A DNA stretch of 38,262 nt from Ramlibacter sp. (GTDB lineage: Bacteria > Pseudomonadota > Gammaproteobacteria > Burkholderiales > Burkholderiaceae_C), in the NCBI RefSeq assembly GCF_029866045.1, contig NZ_JARXAB010000141.1:1-38262 (forward strand). The letters run 5' to 3'. Of this stretch, positions 10,047 through 17,972 are shown in pieces. The notes below the pieces were generated by a model. The model was not told the DNA's origin. It worked only from the letters and a program-made list of their open reading frames with translations, and did no database searches. The position numbers were made by a program, and so were the translations under genes. Within the stretch, counting starts at the first letter, position 1. Every line of letters starts with the position of its first letter.

Positions 10047-12239
10047 ATGCGTTACCGCCTCGCTGCTCGCGCTTCCCGCCTCTGGAAGCGTTCTGTCACC
10101 CACCGGCTGACCGCACTCAGCCTGCTCGTGGTTCTGCTGGCCACTCTGGCGCAGGACGCGGTGGTGGCCCACTGGCTGGAGCAGGACGCGGCGCGGGCAC
10201 TCGCGGCCCAGCCGTCCGCGGCGGCGGTCGCAACACCCGAACCGCTGGACCAAGAGGCCCGCCTCACGCGGCTTGCAATGGAACGGCAATTGCTCCTCTG
10301 GATTGCGGCGATCGGCGTCGCGGTCGCCCTGTTGCTTTCGTTGCTGATCCGATTGCAACTTCGGCCGCTGGATCGCGCAGCCAGCAGACTTTCGGCGGTC
10401 CGCCGGGGTCTGCACTCAGGGGAGCCGATCCAGCCGCTGGCGGTGGGACGACGTGACGAAGTCGGGGAGCTCATCGAGGGCTTCAACGCCCTGCTGGCCG
10501 AGATCGAGCAGCGGCAGGCGGCGTTGAGTCAGAGCGAGCTTCTTTACAGCACGGCCTTTCAGACCAGCCCGGACGCGGTGAGCATCACCCGCTGGAGCGA
10601 TGGGCATTGCCTGCAGATCAACGAGAGCTACACCCGCCTGCTCGGTTGGAAGCCCGAGGAACTGGTGGGCCGCAGCGTCTTGTCGGTGGGCCTGTGGCGG
10701 CGGCTGGAAGACCGGCGCCTGCTGATGGACCTGCTGGCGCAGTCGGGCCGTGTGGAACACCTGGAGACCGAGTGGGTCACCCGCGAGGGCCGGGTGCTGG
10801 CAGTGGAGGTTTCGGCTTCAGTGATGGACCTGCAGGGCGAGCGTTGCCTGCTGGCCATCGCACACGACCTCACCGCGCGCCGGCAGGCCCAGCGCCAAAT
10901 CGAAACACTGGCCTTCTCCGACCCGCTGACCGGCCTGCCCAATCGCAGGCTGCTGACGGACAGGCTGGGCCAGGCCCTGGCCGACGGCCGCCGCGCTGGC
11001 CAGCACACGGCACTGCTGTACATCGCGATCGACGACTTCCAGCAACTCCAGAACAGCCAAGGCCAGATGGCCGGCGACAAGCTGCTGCGGGCCGTCGCCA
11101 GCGAACTGCGCGCAGCGATTCGCCTGTCCGACACGGTCGCCCGCTTGAGCGCCAGCACGTTTGTGGTGCTGGCCAAGGACCTGGCCACTTCGGCGCAGGA
11201 GGCGGCCGCCCAGGTCCAGGCGGTCGACCGCCAGGTGCGGGAAGCGATGGAGCGCGGCATGGCCCGACTGGGCGTGGCGGCCGCCCGTGTAAGCATCGGC
11301 ATCGCGCTGGACAGCGGCGAGGCGGTCGACGCGCAAGCGCTGATGCGACATGCCGACCTGGCCCTGCACCACGCGAAGGCGCAAGGCCGCGGGCAGTCGA
11401 TGACCTTCAACCAGGAGATGCTGGACACGCTGAGCAGCCGTGCGGCGCTGGAGGCAGACCTGCGCGCGGCACTGGGTCCGGGTCCGGACACAGAACCTGC
11501 CACCGAACAGCTCGTCCTGCACTACCAGCCGCAAATCGGGCCCGATGAACGCATCGTGGGCGCAGAAGCCCTACTGCGCTGGACGCGGCCGGGTCACGGC
11601 GGGGTGCCGCCGTCGACCTTCATCCCGGTGGCCGAGGACAGCGGCCTCATCCTGCCGCTGGGCCGCTGGGTGCTCGAGAGCGCCTGCCAGCAGTTGGCCC
11701 AGTGGGCCCGCGAGCCGGCTACCGCCCATCTGATGCTGGCGGTGAATGTGAGCTCACGCCAGTTCCAGCAGGCGAGCTTCGTCGAGGAGGTGCAGCAAGC
11801 GCTGACCCGCAGCGGCGCCCTGCCCGAGCGCCTGCGCCTGGAGCTGACCGAGAGCGTGCTGATCGACAGTTTCGATGCGGTGGCGGCGCGAATGGAAGCC
11901 CTCAAGGCCCTGGGCGTGGGCTTCTCGCTGGACGACTTCGGCACCGGTTTCTCATCGCTGGGCTATCTCAAGCGGTTGCCGCTGGACGAGCTGAAGATCG
12001 ACGGCAGCTTCGTGCGTGACATCGAGAACGACCCCAATGACCAGGCGATCGCGCAGGTGGTGATCGCCCTGGGCCAGACACTGGGCCTGCAGGTGGTGGC
12101 CGAGGGCGTGGAAACCGAGGCGCAGCGCCAGCAATTGGCCGCCATGGGCTGCCGGCATTACCAGGGCTACCTGTTTGGCCGGCCGCAGCCGGCGGCGGAG
12201 TTTGTGGCCCGGGTCCGGGACCAGGCCCCGCGGGCCTGA
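10047..12239 (+). CDS. HAMP-PAS-GGDEF(degenerate)-EAL signalling protein, probable c-di-GMP phosphodiesterase
   Basis: A 730-residue membrane protein. Two transmembrane segments (about 21-40 and 82-102) flank a short periplasmic loop; a HAMP-like linker follows to about 155, a PAS domain to about 280, a GGDEF domain about 286-455 and an EAL domain about 485-725. In the GGDEF domain the signature is replaced by SASTF (368-372), so cyclase activity is unlikely, yet an RxxD inhibitory-site motif (RLSD, 359-362) remains at the usual spacing. The EAL domain keeps EALLRW (Glu507), NVSSRQ (Asn567), ELTES (Glu602), DDFGTG (629-634), Lys650, EGVE (Glu686) and Gln706, so it should hydrolyse c-di-GMP. 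It likely links an external or PAS-sensed signal to motility or biofilm control. Confidence 0.95.
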   Translation: MRYRLAARASRLWKRSVTHRLTALSLLVVLLATLAQDAVVAHWLEQDAARALAAQPSAAAVATPEPLDQEARLTRLAMERQLLLWIAAIGVAVALLLSLLIRLQLRPLDRAASRLSAVRRGLHSGEPIQPLAVGRRDEVGELIEGFNALLAEIEQRQAALSQSELLYSTAFQTSPDAVSITRWSDGHCLQINESYTRLLGWKPEELVGRSVLSVGLWRRLEDRRLLMDLLAQSGRVEHLETEWVTREGRVLAVEVSASVMDLQGERCLLAIAHDLTARRQAQRQIETLAFSDPLTGLPNRRLLTDRLGQALADGRRAGQHTALLYIAIDDFQQLQNSQGQMAGDKLLRAVASELRAAIRLSDTVARLSASTFVVLAKDLATSAQEAAAQVQAVDRQVREAMERGMARLGVAAARVSIGIALDSGEAVDAQALMRHADLALHHAKAQGRGQSMTFNQEMLDTLSSRAALEADLRAALGPGPDTEPATEQLVLHYQPQIGPDERIVGAEALLRWTRPGHGGVPPSTFIPVAEDSGLILPLGRWVLESACQQLAQWAREPATAHLMLAVNVSSRQFQQASFVEEVQQALTRSGALPERLRLELTESVLIDSFDAVAARMEALKALGVGFSLDDFGTGFSSLGYLKRLPLDELKIDGSFVRDIENDPNDQAIAQVVIALGQTLGLQVVAEGVETEAQRQQLAAMGCRHYQGYLFGRPQPAAEFVARVRDQAPRA

Positions 12240-12280
12240 GCCGCGGTCCGCACGCAGGCCCGCGCCGCTTGGGCCCGCGG

Positions 12281-12325
12281 CTCAGGTCCGCATCTCTCAG
12301 GCCCGCATCGCTCAGGCCGGCGTGA
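12281..12325. repeat. 15-bp direct repeat, three units
   Basis: Units CTCAGGTCCGCATCT, CTCAGGCCCGCATCG and CTCAGGCCGGCGTGA are adjacent. They sit between the convergent GGDEF-EAL and MmgE/PrpD genes, and the third unit contains the stop of the latter. The rest of the 72-bp gap is G+C-rich with several CCGCGG/GGGCCCGCGG blocks but no clear terminator with a T-run. Confidence 0.75.
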
Positions 12326-13685
12326 GCAGTCCCAGCAGCCCGCGCAGGTCAGGTGCCTGACCGAGCTTCCAGCAGGCCGCGAGGATCTGGTCCACACGTG
12401 CCCGGCCCAGGATGGGGTCGGACAGGTCGTGGAACTTGGACTCGAGGTGCGCATCCGTCATCGGCCGCTCGAGCGAGCCGATGGCGTGCTCCACATGCAC
12501 CGTGACGACACGGCCATCGGTGAGCGTGGCTGTGGCAACCACGCTCTCCTCGCGGATGCTGTCGTCCACCACCGCCACCACCTTGCGGCGCAGCGCCACC
12601 ACATCCTCGCGGCGCACGATCGCGTCGGAGAACTCCTCCTCACCCGCGCGGCCGAAGATGAGGCCCGCGGCGCAGCCGTGGTAGACGCTGAACTTGCTCT
12701 GCAAACCGTCCTGCGGCTCCTTCTTGCCGGTGAGCTCGAGCACCAAGGAGTGCACCCGCAGCTCGATCTTTTGCACCTGCTCCGGGGTCACGCCCTGGTC
12801 GCGCAGTTGGGCGCAGGCGTCGATGCTGGGGTGAATGACGATGCCGCAGGCAAAGGGCTTGTAGGCGTTGAAGCTGATCTCGAAGCGCTGACCCAGTTCA
12901 TCGCGCGCCTCGTTCCAGTCGTACTTGGTCGAGACCACCTGGGCCCAGCCGCGCGGCGCTTCCAGGGCGCGGGGGCTGGCGGTGAAGCCGTGGTGGGCCA
13001 TCAGCGCGGCCATCAGGCCGGCGCGGGCGGCGCCGCCCGGGTGGAAGGGCTTGGTCATGGTGCCAAACTGCTCCCGCAGGCCGACCGGCTGCGAGGCGGC
13101 AATGCCCAGCGCCATCTGGGTCTGCTGGGCGGAAAGGCCCAGCAGACGCGAGCAGGCCGCAGCCGCGCCCAGGGTGCCGGTGGAGCCGGTGATGTGCCAG
13201 CCGCGGTCGTAATGCTGCGGGTAGACGAGGTTGCCCATGCGGCAAGCCACATCGATGCCCAGCACCGTGGCGTCGATCACCTGCCGGCCGCTCGAACCGA
13301 TCTGCTCGGCCAGGGCCATCACCGCCGAGGCCACCGGGCCTGCGGGGTGGATGATGGTCTTGAGGTGGGTGTCGTCGAAGTCGAAGGTGTGGGAGGAGAT
13401 GCCGTTGATCAGGGCGGCGTTGGCAATGTCCACCCGCTCCGGCCGGCCAGCCAGCGTCGCCTGGGGCGCAGGTTGCAGCATCTGCACCGCCGCCAGCGCA
13501 GCGTCCACTGCCTCGTGACGGGCCGCGCCAATGGCGCAACCCAGCCAGTTGAGGAAGGTGCGGTGAGCCTCATGCTCGACCGCATCGCTCCATCCGCGAG
13601 AGGGATGTTCGGCGACGAAGCGGGCAAGCTCCTGCGTGATCGGCGGCGCCTGGGTGTCGGCGGCCACATGGGTATTGACGGTCAT
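12312..13685 (-). CDS. MmgE/PrpD family protein (2-methylcitrate dehydratase-like)
   Basis: A 457-residue enzyme of the MmgE/PrpD fold, which includes 2-methylcitrate dehydratase and cis-aconitate decarboxylase. Signature pieces are GCAIGAARHEA, FDFDDTHLKTIIHPAGPV, GWHITGSTGTLGAAAA, the lid-type helix region and FNAYKPFACGIVIHPSIDAC. Acting substrate is likely a hydroxylated or unsaturated di/tricarboxylate. It lies 4 bp downstream of a Bug-type binding protein and, with a GntR regulator further upstream on the same strand, looks like a single uptake-and-catabolism unit. No prpB/prpC neighbours, so a true methylcitrate cycle role is unlikely. It resembles the truncated paralogue at 37306 more than the one at 30577. 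Confidence 0.92.
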   Translation of the reverse strand: MTVNTHVAADTQAPPITQELARFVAEHPSRGWSDAVEHEAHRTFLNWLGCAIGAARHEAVDAALAAVQMLQPAPQATLAGRPERVDIANAALINGISSHTFDFDDTHLKTIIHPAGPVASAVMALAEQIGSSGRQVIDATVLGIDVACRMGNLVYPQHYDRGWHITGSTGTLGAAAACSRLLGLSAQQTQMALGIAASQPVGLREQFGTMTKPFHPGGAARAGLMAALMAHHGFTASPRALEAPRGWAQVVSTKYDWNEARDELGQRFEISFNAYKPFACGIVIHPSIDACAQLRDQGVTPEQVQKIELRVHSLVLELTGKKEPQDGLQSKFSVYHGCAAGLIFGRAGEEEFSDAIVRREDVVALRRKVVAVVDDSIREESVVATATLTDGRVVTVHVEHAIGSLERPMTDAHLESKFHDLSDPILGRARVDQILAACWKLGQAPDLRGLLGLLTPA

Positions 13686-13689
13686 GGGG

Positions 13690-14667
13690 TCAGGATTCGA
13701 GGTTGATGTTGCGGGCCTTGGCCAGTTGGGTCCAGCGGGCGAGGTCCTGCTTCATGAAGTCGGCGAACTGAGCCGGGTTCATCGGCATCAGTTCGACCGC
13801 TTCTGCGCTGAGCTTCTCGCGGAAGTCGGGCTGCGCCAGCACCTGGGCCATGGCGTCGTTGAGGGTCTTGACCACGGCCGCCGGCATGTTGGCCGGGCCA
13901 ACGACGCCGTACCACTGCTGGGCGTCAAAGCCCTTCAGACCGCCCTGCTCCATCGTCGGCACGTCCTTGAGGGCGGGGTGGCGCTGGGTGCCGGTCACCG
14001 CCAGGGGCTTGAGGCGACCGCTGCGGATATGCGGCAGCGCAGCGGCGAGGCCCGGGAACATCACTTGGGTCTGGCCAGCGATCAGGTCGGTGGTGGCCGG
14101 GGCGATGCCGCGGTAGGGGATGTGCACCATGAAGGTGTCGGTCTGCAGCTTGAAGAGCTCCGCGGTCAAGTGGGTGAGCGAGCCCGCGCCGGCCGAGCCA
14201 TACGACAGGCGGGCCGGGTTCTTCTTGAGGTACTCGACGAGTTCCTTGACGTTGTTCACCGGCAGGTTGGTGTTCACCACCAGCACGTTGGGCGTGCTGC
14301 CGATCATGCCGATGGGCGTGAAGTCCTTCAGCGCGTCATAGGGCAGTTTGCGGGTGGCCGGCGAGGTGCCGTGGGTGGCCACATAGCCCTGCATCAGGGT
14401 GTAGCCATCGGGTGCAGCGCGCTGGGTGCTCTGGCAGGCCACAACGCCGCCGCCCCCGCCGATGTTCTCCACCACCATGGATTGGCCGAGCACCTTGGAC
14501 AGGCGCTCGCACAGGTTGCGGCCGATCATGTCGGAGCCGCCGCCGGCGGCCACCGGAACGATGTATCGCACCGGCTTGGCCGGGTATTGCTGTGCAGCGG
14601 CCTGGCCGGGCAGCAGGGCAGGCGCCAGGAGCAGAGGGGCCGATTGCAGGAGGGTGCGTCGCTTCAT
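13690..14667 (-). CDS. Bug/TctC-type tripartite tricarboxylate transporter solute-binding protein
   Basis: A 325-residue periplasmic binding protein. The N-terminus MKRRTLLQSAPLLLAPALLPGQ is a signal sequence with a double Arg. Mature features are YPAKPVRYIVPVAAGGGSDMIGR, the GGGGGVVACQ loop, APDGYTLMQG and LPYDALKDFTPIG, all standard for the Bug family that binds carboxylates or amides. A good AAGGAG Shine-Dalgarno precedes the ATG at 14667; the frame's upstream extension runs through the tandem repeat and is not coding. There is no tctA/tctB nearby, as is usual for solo Bug proteins. It probably captures the substrate of the neighbouring MmgE/PrpD enzyme, under the upstream GntR regulator. 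Confidence 0.95.
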   Translation of the reverse strand: MKRRTLLQSAPLLLAPALLPGQAAAQQYPAKPVRYIVPVAAGGGSDMIGRNLCERLSKVLGQSMVVENIGGGGGVVACQSTQRAAPDGYTLMQGYVATHGTSPATRKLPYDALKDFTPIGMIGSTPNVLVVNTNLPVNNVKELVEYLKKNPARLSYGSAGAGSLTHLTAELFKLQTDTFMVHIPYRGIAPATTDLIAGQTQVMFPGLAAALPHIRSGRLKPLAVTGTQRHPALKDVPTMEQGGLKGFDAQQWYGVVGPANMPAAVVKTLNDAMAQVLAQPDFREKLSAEAVELMPMNPAQFADFMKQDLARWTQLAKARNINLES

Positions 14668-14703
14668 GGGGAGTCTCCTTCGTTTGGATGGATCAGGTTT
14701 CGA

Positions 14704-14751
14704 GTTGGGGAACAGGTTGGGAAACAGGGTAGGAAATAGGCGGGAGTGCAG
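14704..14751. repeat. Degenerate 12-bp tandem repeat, four units
   Basis: Units GTTGGGGAACAG, GTTGGGAAACAG, GGTAGGAAATAG, GCGGGAGTGCAG lie in the 88-bp gap between the GntR-type and Bug genes, so in the leader of the latter. The first two units differ at one base and similarity then falls off. Confidence 0.75.
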
Positions 14752-14755
14752 TCGC

Positions 14756-15463
14756 TCATGCGGGAACGGGCTCGGCGGAAAGCCGCCGGTGCGCGTCGCC
14801 CACATGACGGGCCAGCAGGCTGCGGGTCGCGGCGGGATCGCCAGCGTCGATGGCCTGCACGATTTGCTGGTGCTCCTGGATGGAGGTGCGCATTGCCAGA
14901 CCGCGGGACAGGCTGCGCAGGCGCGAGAGGTGGAGTTTTTGCACCAACTCCCGGTAGCTGGCCCGCAGCGCCAGGTTGCCCGCCGCCTCCACGATCAGCC
15001 AATGGAAGCGCAGGTTCTCTGTGTAGTAGTCGCGCACGTCCTTACTGGCCACCGCATCGGCCATGGTCGTGGTGGATTCGCGCAGCGCCTGCGCCAGGCT
15101 TTCGCGCTCGGCTTGCGGCAGGGTGGCAGCCTTTTCGCCGGCAAAACCGTCCAGCAAGGCGCGCATCTCGTACAGGTCGCGTACCTCTTCGGGCTCGATG
15201 CGGCGAACGAACACGCCCGCATGCTTCCGCGACACCACCAGGCCAGAGCTCTCCAGCTCGCGCAAGGCTTCCCTGACCGGGACACGCGATACGGATAAGC
15301 GTGCGCACACATCTGGCTCGCTGATCCGGTCGCCCGGGCGCAGCTCACCGCCCAGAATGCGCTCGAGCAGGTCGTCGCGTACCAGCTTGGGCAAGGAGGT
15401 GTCGCGCACCGCGCGCAGGCGGCTGGAAGCGGTGTCGGCGTCGGGGTCGAGCCAGGGAAACAT
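14756..15463 (-). CDS. GntR-family (FCD) transcriptional regulator
   Basis: A 235-residue regulator. Residues about 20-90 are a winged helix with RDDLLERILGGELRPGDRI and RLSVSRVPVREALRELESSG, classic of the FadR subfamily. Residues about 95-230 are the all-helical FCD ligand-binding domain, with the Asp/His metal ligands suggested by LRFHWLIVEAAGN, EHQQIVQAI and RHVGDAH. FCD regulators usually sense small carboxylates. The ATG at 15463 gives MFPWLDPD; an ATG seven codons upstream (15484) is possible. It heads a minus-strand unit with the Bug and MmgE/PrpD genes and has a palindrome 60-80 bp upstream, so autoregulation is likely. Confidence 0.93.
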   Translation of the reverse strand: MFPWLDPDADTASSRLRAVRDTSLPKLVRDDLLERILGGELRPGDRISEPDVCARLSVSRVPVREALRELESSGLVVSRKHAGVFVRRIEPEEVRDLYEMRALLDGFAGEKAATLPQAERESLAQALRESTTTMADAVASKDVRDYYTENLRFHWLIVEAAGNLALRASYRELVQKLHLSRLRSLSRGLAMRTSIQEHQQIVQAIDAGDPAATRSLLARHVGDAHRRLSAEPVPA

Positions 15464-15522
15464 GGGCGGGGGGGTGAAAAACAAGGCCGTGCTGGCCCCA
15501 TGGGGCTGACAGCGATTCGAAT

Positions 15523-15541
15523 ATCGTATACGTTAGACGAT
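15523..15541. promoter_or_regulatory. Candidate GntR operator
   Basis: An 8-bp perfect palindrome CGTATACG (15525-15532) sits inside the longer imperfect dyad ATCGT-ACGAT spanning 15523-15541, 60-80 bp upstream of the GntR start. FCD-type GntR proteins commonly bind short dyads with this kind of AT-centre. Inferred only. Confidence 0.5.
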
Positions 15542-15591
15542 CGGCCTCAGACTCGGGTTTTCCCGAAGAGAGGCCCGTGTCGCCCTCGCGA

Positions 15592-15636
15592 GCGTTCGGA
15601 GCGTTCGGAGGGTTCGCGAGGGTTCGGAGCGTTCGC
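15592..15636. repeat. 9-bp direct repeat GCGTTCGGA and variants, about five units
   Basis: Units GCGTTCGGA, GCGTTCGGA, GGGTTCGCGA, GGGTTCGGA, GCGTTCGCG follow one another just downstream of the MOSC gene. A small hairpin TCGGG-TTTT-CCCGA lies just upstream near 15554-15567. The remaining gap (15464-15656) holds the GntR operator and nothing else clear. Confidence 0.7.
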
Positions 15637-15656
15637 GCCCGCCGCCAGGAGCCAGC

Positions 15657-16562
15657 TCAGTCGAAGCGCCAGTCGCCGACCACGGACTGGCCGATGCGCA
15701 GCCGGGCGCCGTCACCGGCGCGGATGATCGCGTTCATGCCGAAGCAGACCGCGCCACCCATCGACGGCAGGCTGCGGTAGACCTGAAGGGCGTCGCCCAA
15801 GGCCGGGTCGGACAGGCCGGTAGCCGGGTCGATATTGGGAATGCTGCAGCGGGCGCAGGGCTTGACCAGCTGCAGTTGCACCGGAAGGTCCGCCTCGATC
15901 GCGAGCAGGCCCAGGCCGTCCTCGCCGTGCGCCGTCAGCCCGTCCAGCACGATGTTGGGCCGGAAGTGGGCCAGGGTCACCGGGGTCCGGCCAGCCGCCT
16001 GCAGCCGCTGGTTCAGCCCGTCGAGGGAGGCTTGGCTCAGCACGAGAAGCGGAAAACCATCGCTGAACTGGTTGGGCGCCTCCACCCCGCCGGTCCACTT
16101 CATGGACGACAGCCGCTGGTGCTCGGGGTCGAAGCGCACCAGCCGCAGGGGCTGGCCGAGGAAGTCGGTGAACCACTGCGCCGCCACCGCGCCCATGTCA
16201 TAGGCCGGCACCTCGTCGTCCCAGATCCGCACCCGTGCCGGCGCCTCGACCCGGTCGATGCCCAGGTGCAAGGCCAGCATGCCCGGCGCGCGCAGCACCA
16301 CCTCGCCGCCGCGCAGGCTCACCTGCACCAGCGCCATCCGCGGCAACTCGCGCTGGGAGACGAACTCCCCCGATGCGTCGACCACCATCCAGGCGCGGTC
16401 CAGGTCCAGGCCGGCGTCGGTGAGCTCCGACTCCTGGAGCGTCACACCGGCGCAGGACTTCACCGGGTAGATGTAAAGCCCACTGATGCGGGCTTGGGCT
16501 TGCGAGCCCGGTTCGCGGGGACTGTCGGAAGATTCGGCGGGGGTGCGGGTTGAAAGTGACAT
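15657..16562 (-). CDS. MOSC domain-containing protein
   Basis: A 301-residue protein with an N-terminal beta-barrel MOSC_N domain (ISGLYIYPVKSCAG, LDLDRAWMVVD) and a C-terminal MOSC domain with the conserved Cys in KPCARCSIPNIDP. MOSC proteins resemble the sulfur-carrying C-terminus of molybdenum-cofactor sulfurases and include YcbX- and mARC-like enzymes that reduce N-hydroxylated compounds. Here the ferredoxin domain of YcbX is absent. It is divergent from the UbiH-like gene. Start ATG at 16562 is the only good choice. Confidence 0.92.
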   Translation of the reverse strand: MSLSTRTPAESSDSPREPGSQAQARISGLYIYPVKSCAGVTLQESELTDAGLDLDRAWMVVDASGEFVSQRELPRMALVQVSLRGGEVVLRAPGMLALHLGIDRVEAPARVRIWDDEVPAYDMGAVAAQWFTDFLGQPLRLVRFDPEHQRLSSMKWTGGVEAPNQFSDGFPLLVLSQASLDGLNQRLQAAGRTPVTLAHFRPNIVLDGLTAHGEDGLGLLAIEADLPVQLQLVKPCARCSIPNIDPATGLSDPALGDALQVYRSLPSMGGAVCFGMNAIIRAGDGARLRIGQSVVGDWRFD

Positions 16563-16692
16563 GGTCGTGAAATTCTGTGCGGCAGGCCCAAGCGCTGCGG
16601 TCGAAAACAGGTGGCGGGAAAAACGTGCGCCAGAGGCAGGGCCAAAGCCCTCTAAAGACCCTTCAGTGGCGCCACGCCATTGTGCCGGCTCC

Positions 16693-16698
16693 TACAAT
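16693..16698 (+). promoter_or_regulatory. Candidate -10 box for a leaderless transcript
   Basis: TACAAT lies 6 bp before the ATG at 16705. A start site 6-7 bases downstream would coincide with the ATG, and no Shine-Dalgarno is seen. No convincing -35 was found. Confidence 0.4.
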
Positions 16699-16704
16699 GG
16701 CCCG

Positions 16705-17904
16705 ATGACTTTGCCCTTGGATGTCTGTGTCCGCGGCGGCGGTATCGTGGGCCGCACGCTGGCCCTGCTGCTCGCGCAAGAACGCCTGCGCGTCGGCCTG
16801 GTCGAGTCGCCGGAGGCGGTGAGCGCGGCGCAGGCCGACCTGCGCGCCTACGCCATCAACGCCAGCTCCCGCGCGCTGCTGGACCGGGTGCGGTCCTGGC
16901 CAGAGGCGCTGGCCACACCGGTGCAGTCCATGGCGGTTTACGGCGATGCAGGCGGCGAGGTGCGCTTCGCCGACACCGCCGCTGGCGCGCGCCAAGAGGC
17001 AGGCGCGGGCCCCGCCCACAGCGGCCGGCCCCTGGCCTGGATCGCCCAGGCCACCGACCTGCTCGGCGCGCTAGACCAGGCCCTTCACTACCAACCCCAG
17101 ATCGAGCGCCTCGCCGAGCCCCAGTCCGCGGCACTCACGGTGGTGTGCGAAGGCAAGGCCAGCGCCAGCCGCGCCGAGTTCGGTGTCGACTGGCGCGTAC
17201 AGCCCTATTACCAGCACGCGATCGCCGCCCAGCTGCGGGCCGAGCGGCCGCACGACCAGATTGCTCGCCAGTGGTTCCGCCCGGGCGAGATACTGGCCCT
17301 TTTGCCCATGGGTGGCCCGGTGACCAGCCCAGTGTCTGCGGCGGAAGATCGCGCCCATCACCCGGGTGCCGGAACAGCGGCGGGCCATGCGCTGGCCCTG
17401 GTCTGGTCGGTGCCGGCCGAGCGCGCCGCCGAACTCACGGCGCTGCCCGCGCAGGCTTTCGAAGACCTGCTGCATGACGCCACCGGCGGTACGCTGGGAC
17501 GCATCACCCTCACCTCCGAGCGCGCCCGCTGGCCCTTGCAACGCGCCGAGGCCTCGCGTTGGTGCGGCCCGGGCTGGGCCCTGGCGGGCGACGCCGCCCA
17601 CACCGTCCACCCCCTGGCGGGCCAGGGCCTCAACCTCGGGCTGGCCGATGCCAGCACGCTGGTGCAGGTGCTGCGGGCACGCGAGTACTGGCGCAAGCTT
17701 GGCGACGAAAAACTTTTGCGCCGCTACGAGCGCGCCCGCAAGGGCGAGGTGGCGGCCCTGCAATGGACCACCGGCGGCCTGCAGTGGCTGTTTGCCCCGC
17801 CCGGCCCCGCCTGGCGCTTTGTGCGCAACTGGGGCATGCGCGGCTTCGACCGCAGTGGACCACTCAAACACTGGATCGCCCGGCAAGCCGCCGGCGGCCT
17901 GTGA
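16705..17904 (+). CDS. UbiH/VisC-family FAD-dependent monooxygenase
   Basis: A 399-residue flavoprotein hydroxylase of the UbiH/UbiF/VisC group that acts in ubiquinone ring hydroxylation. The N-terminal FAD site reads VRGGGIVGRTLALLLAQ (a variant GxGxxG), and the C-terminal FAD-ribityl motif GDAAHTVHPLAGQGLNLGLAD is clear. The middle region has lost much of the usual DG motif (about 150-160: SRAEFGVDWRVQPYYQHAI), as in other Burkholderiales homologues. The ATG at 16705 is preferred because the fold begins there; the reading frame extends 73 codons upstream without family similarity. The dsbC-like gene follows after 68 bp. Confidence 0.88.
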   Translation: MTLPLDVCVRGGGIVGRTLALLLAQERLRVGLVESPEAVSAAQADLRAYAINASSRALLDRVRSWPEALATPVQSMAVYGDAGGEVRFADTAAGARQEAGAGPAHSGRPLAWIAQATDLLGALDQALHYQPQIERLAEPQSAALTVVCEGKASASRAEFGVDWRVQPYYQHAIAAQLRAERPHDQIARQWFRPGEILALLPMGGPVTSPVSAAEDRAHHPGAGTAAGHALALVWSVPAERAAELTALPAQAFEDLLHDATGGTLGRITLTSERARWPLQRAEASRWCGPGWALAGDAAHTVHPLAGQGLNLGLADASTLVQVLRAREYWRKLGDEKLLRRYERARKGEVAALQWTTGGLQWLFAPPGPAWRFVRNWGMRGFDRSGPLKHWIARQAAGGL

Positions 17905-17972
17905 AGCGTCGCGCCTGCGCCAACGCACCGCCAGGCCCGCCCAGCGCCTCAACCCGCAACAAATTGATTGCC

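Noticed and set aside
12429-13706. Long plus-strand open frame (425 codons)
   Set aside because: Antisense shadow of the MmgE/PrpD gene; composition is His/Gly/Val-rich without a recognisable domain.
13690-14805. Extended start for the Bug gene at 14805
   Set aside because: The extension is translated tandem repeat; the ATG at 14667 has a clear Shine-Dalgarno and signal peptide.
6366-15636. Intergenic short repeats as CRISPR arrays
   Set aside because: Units are 8-15 bp, contiguous and without spacers; no cas gene is in the window.
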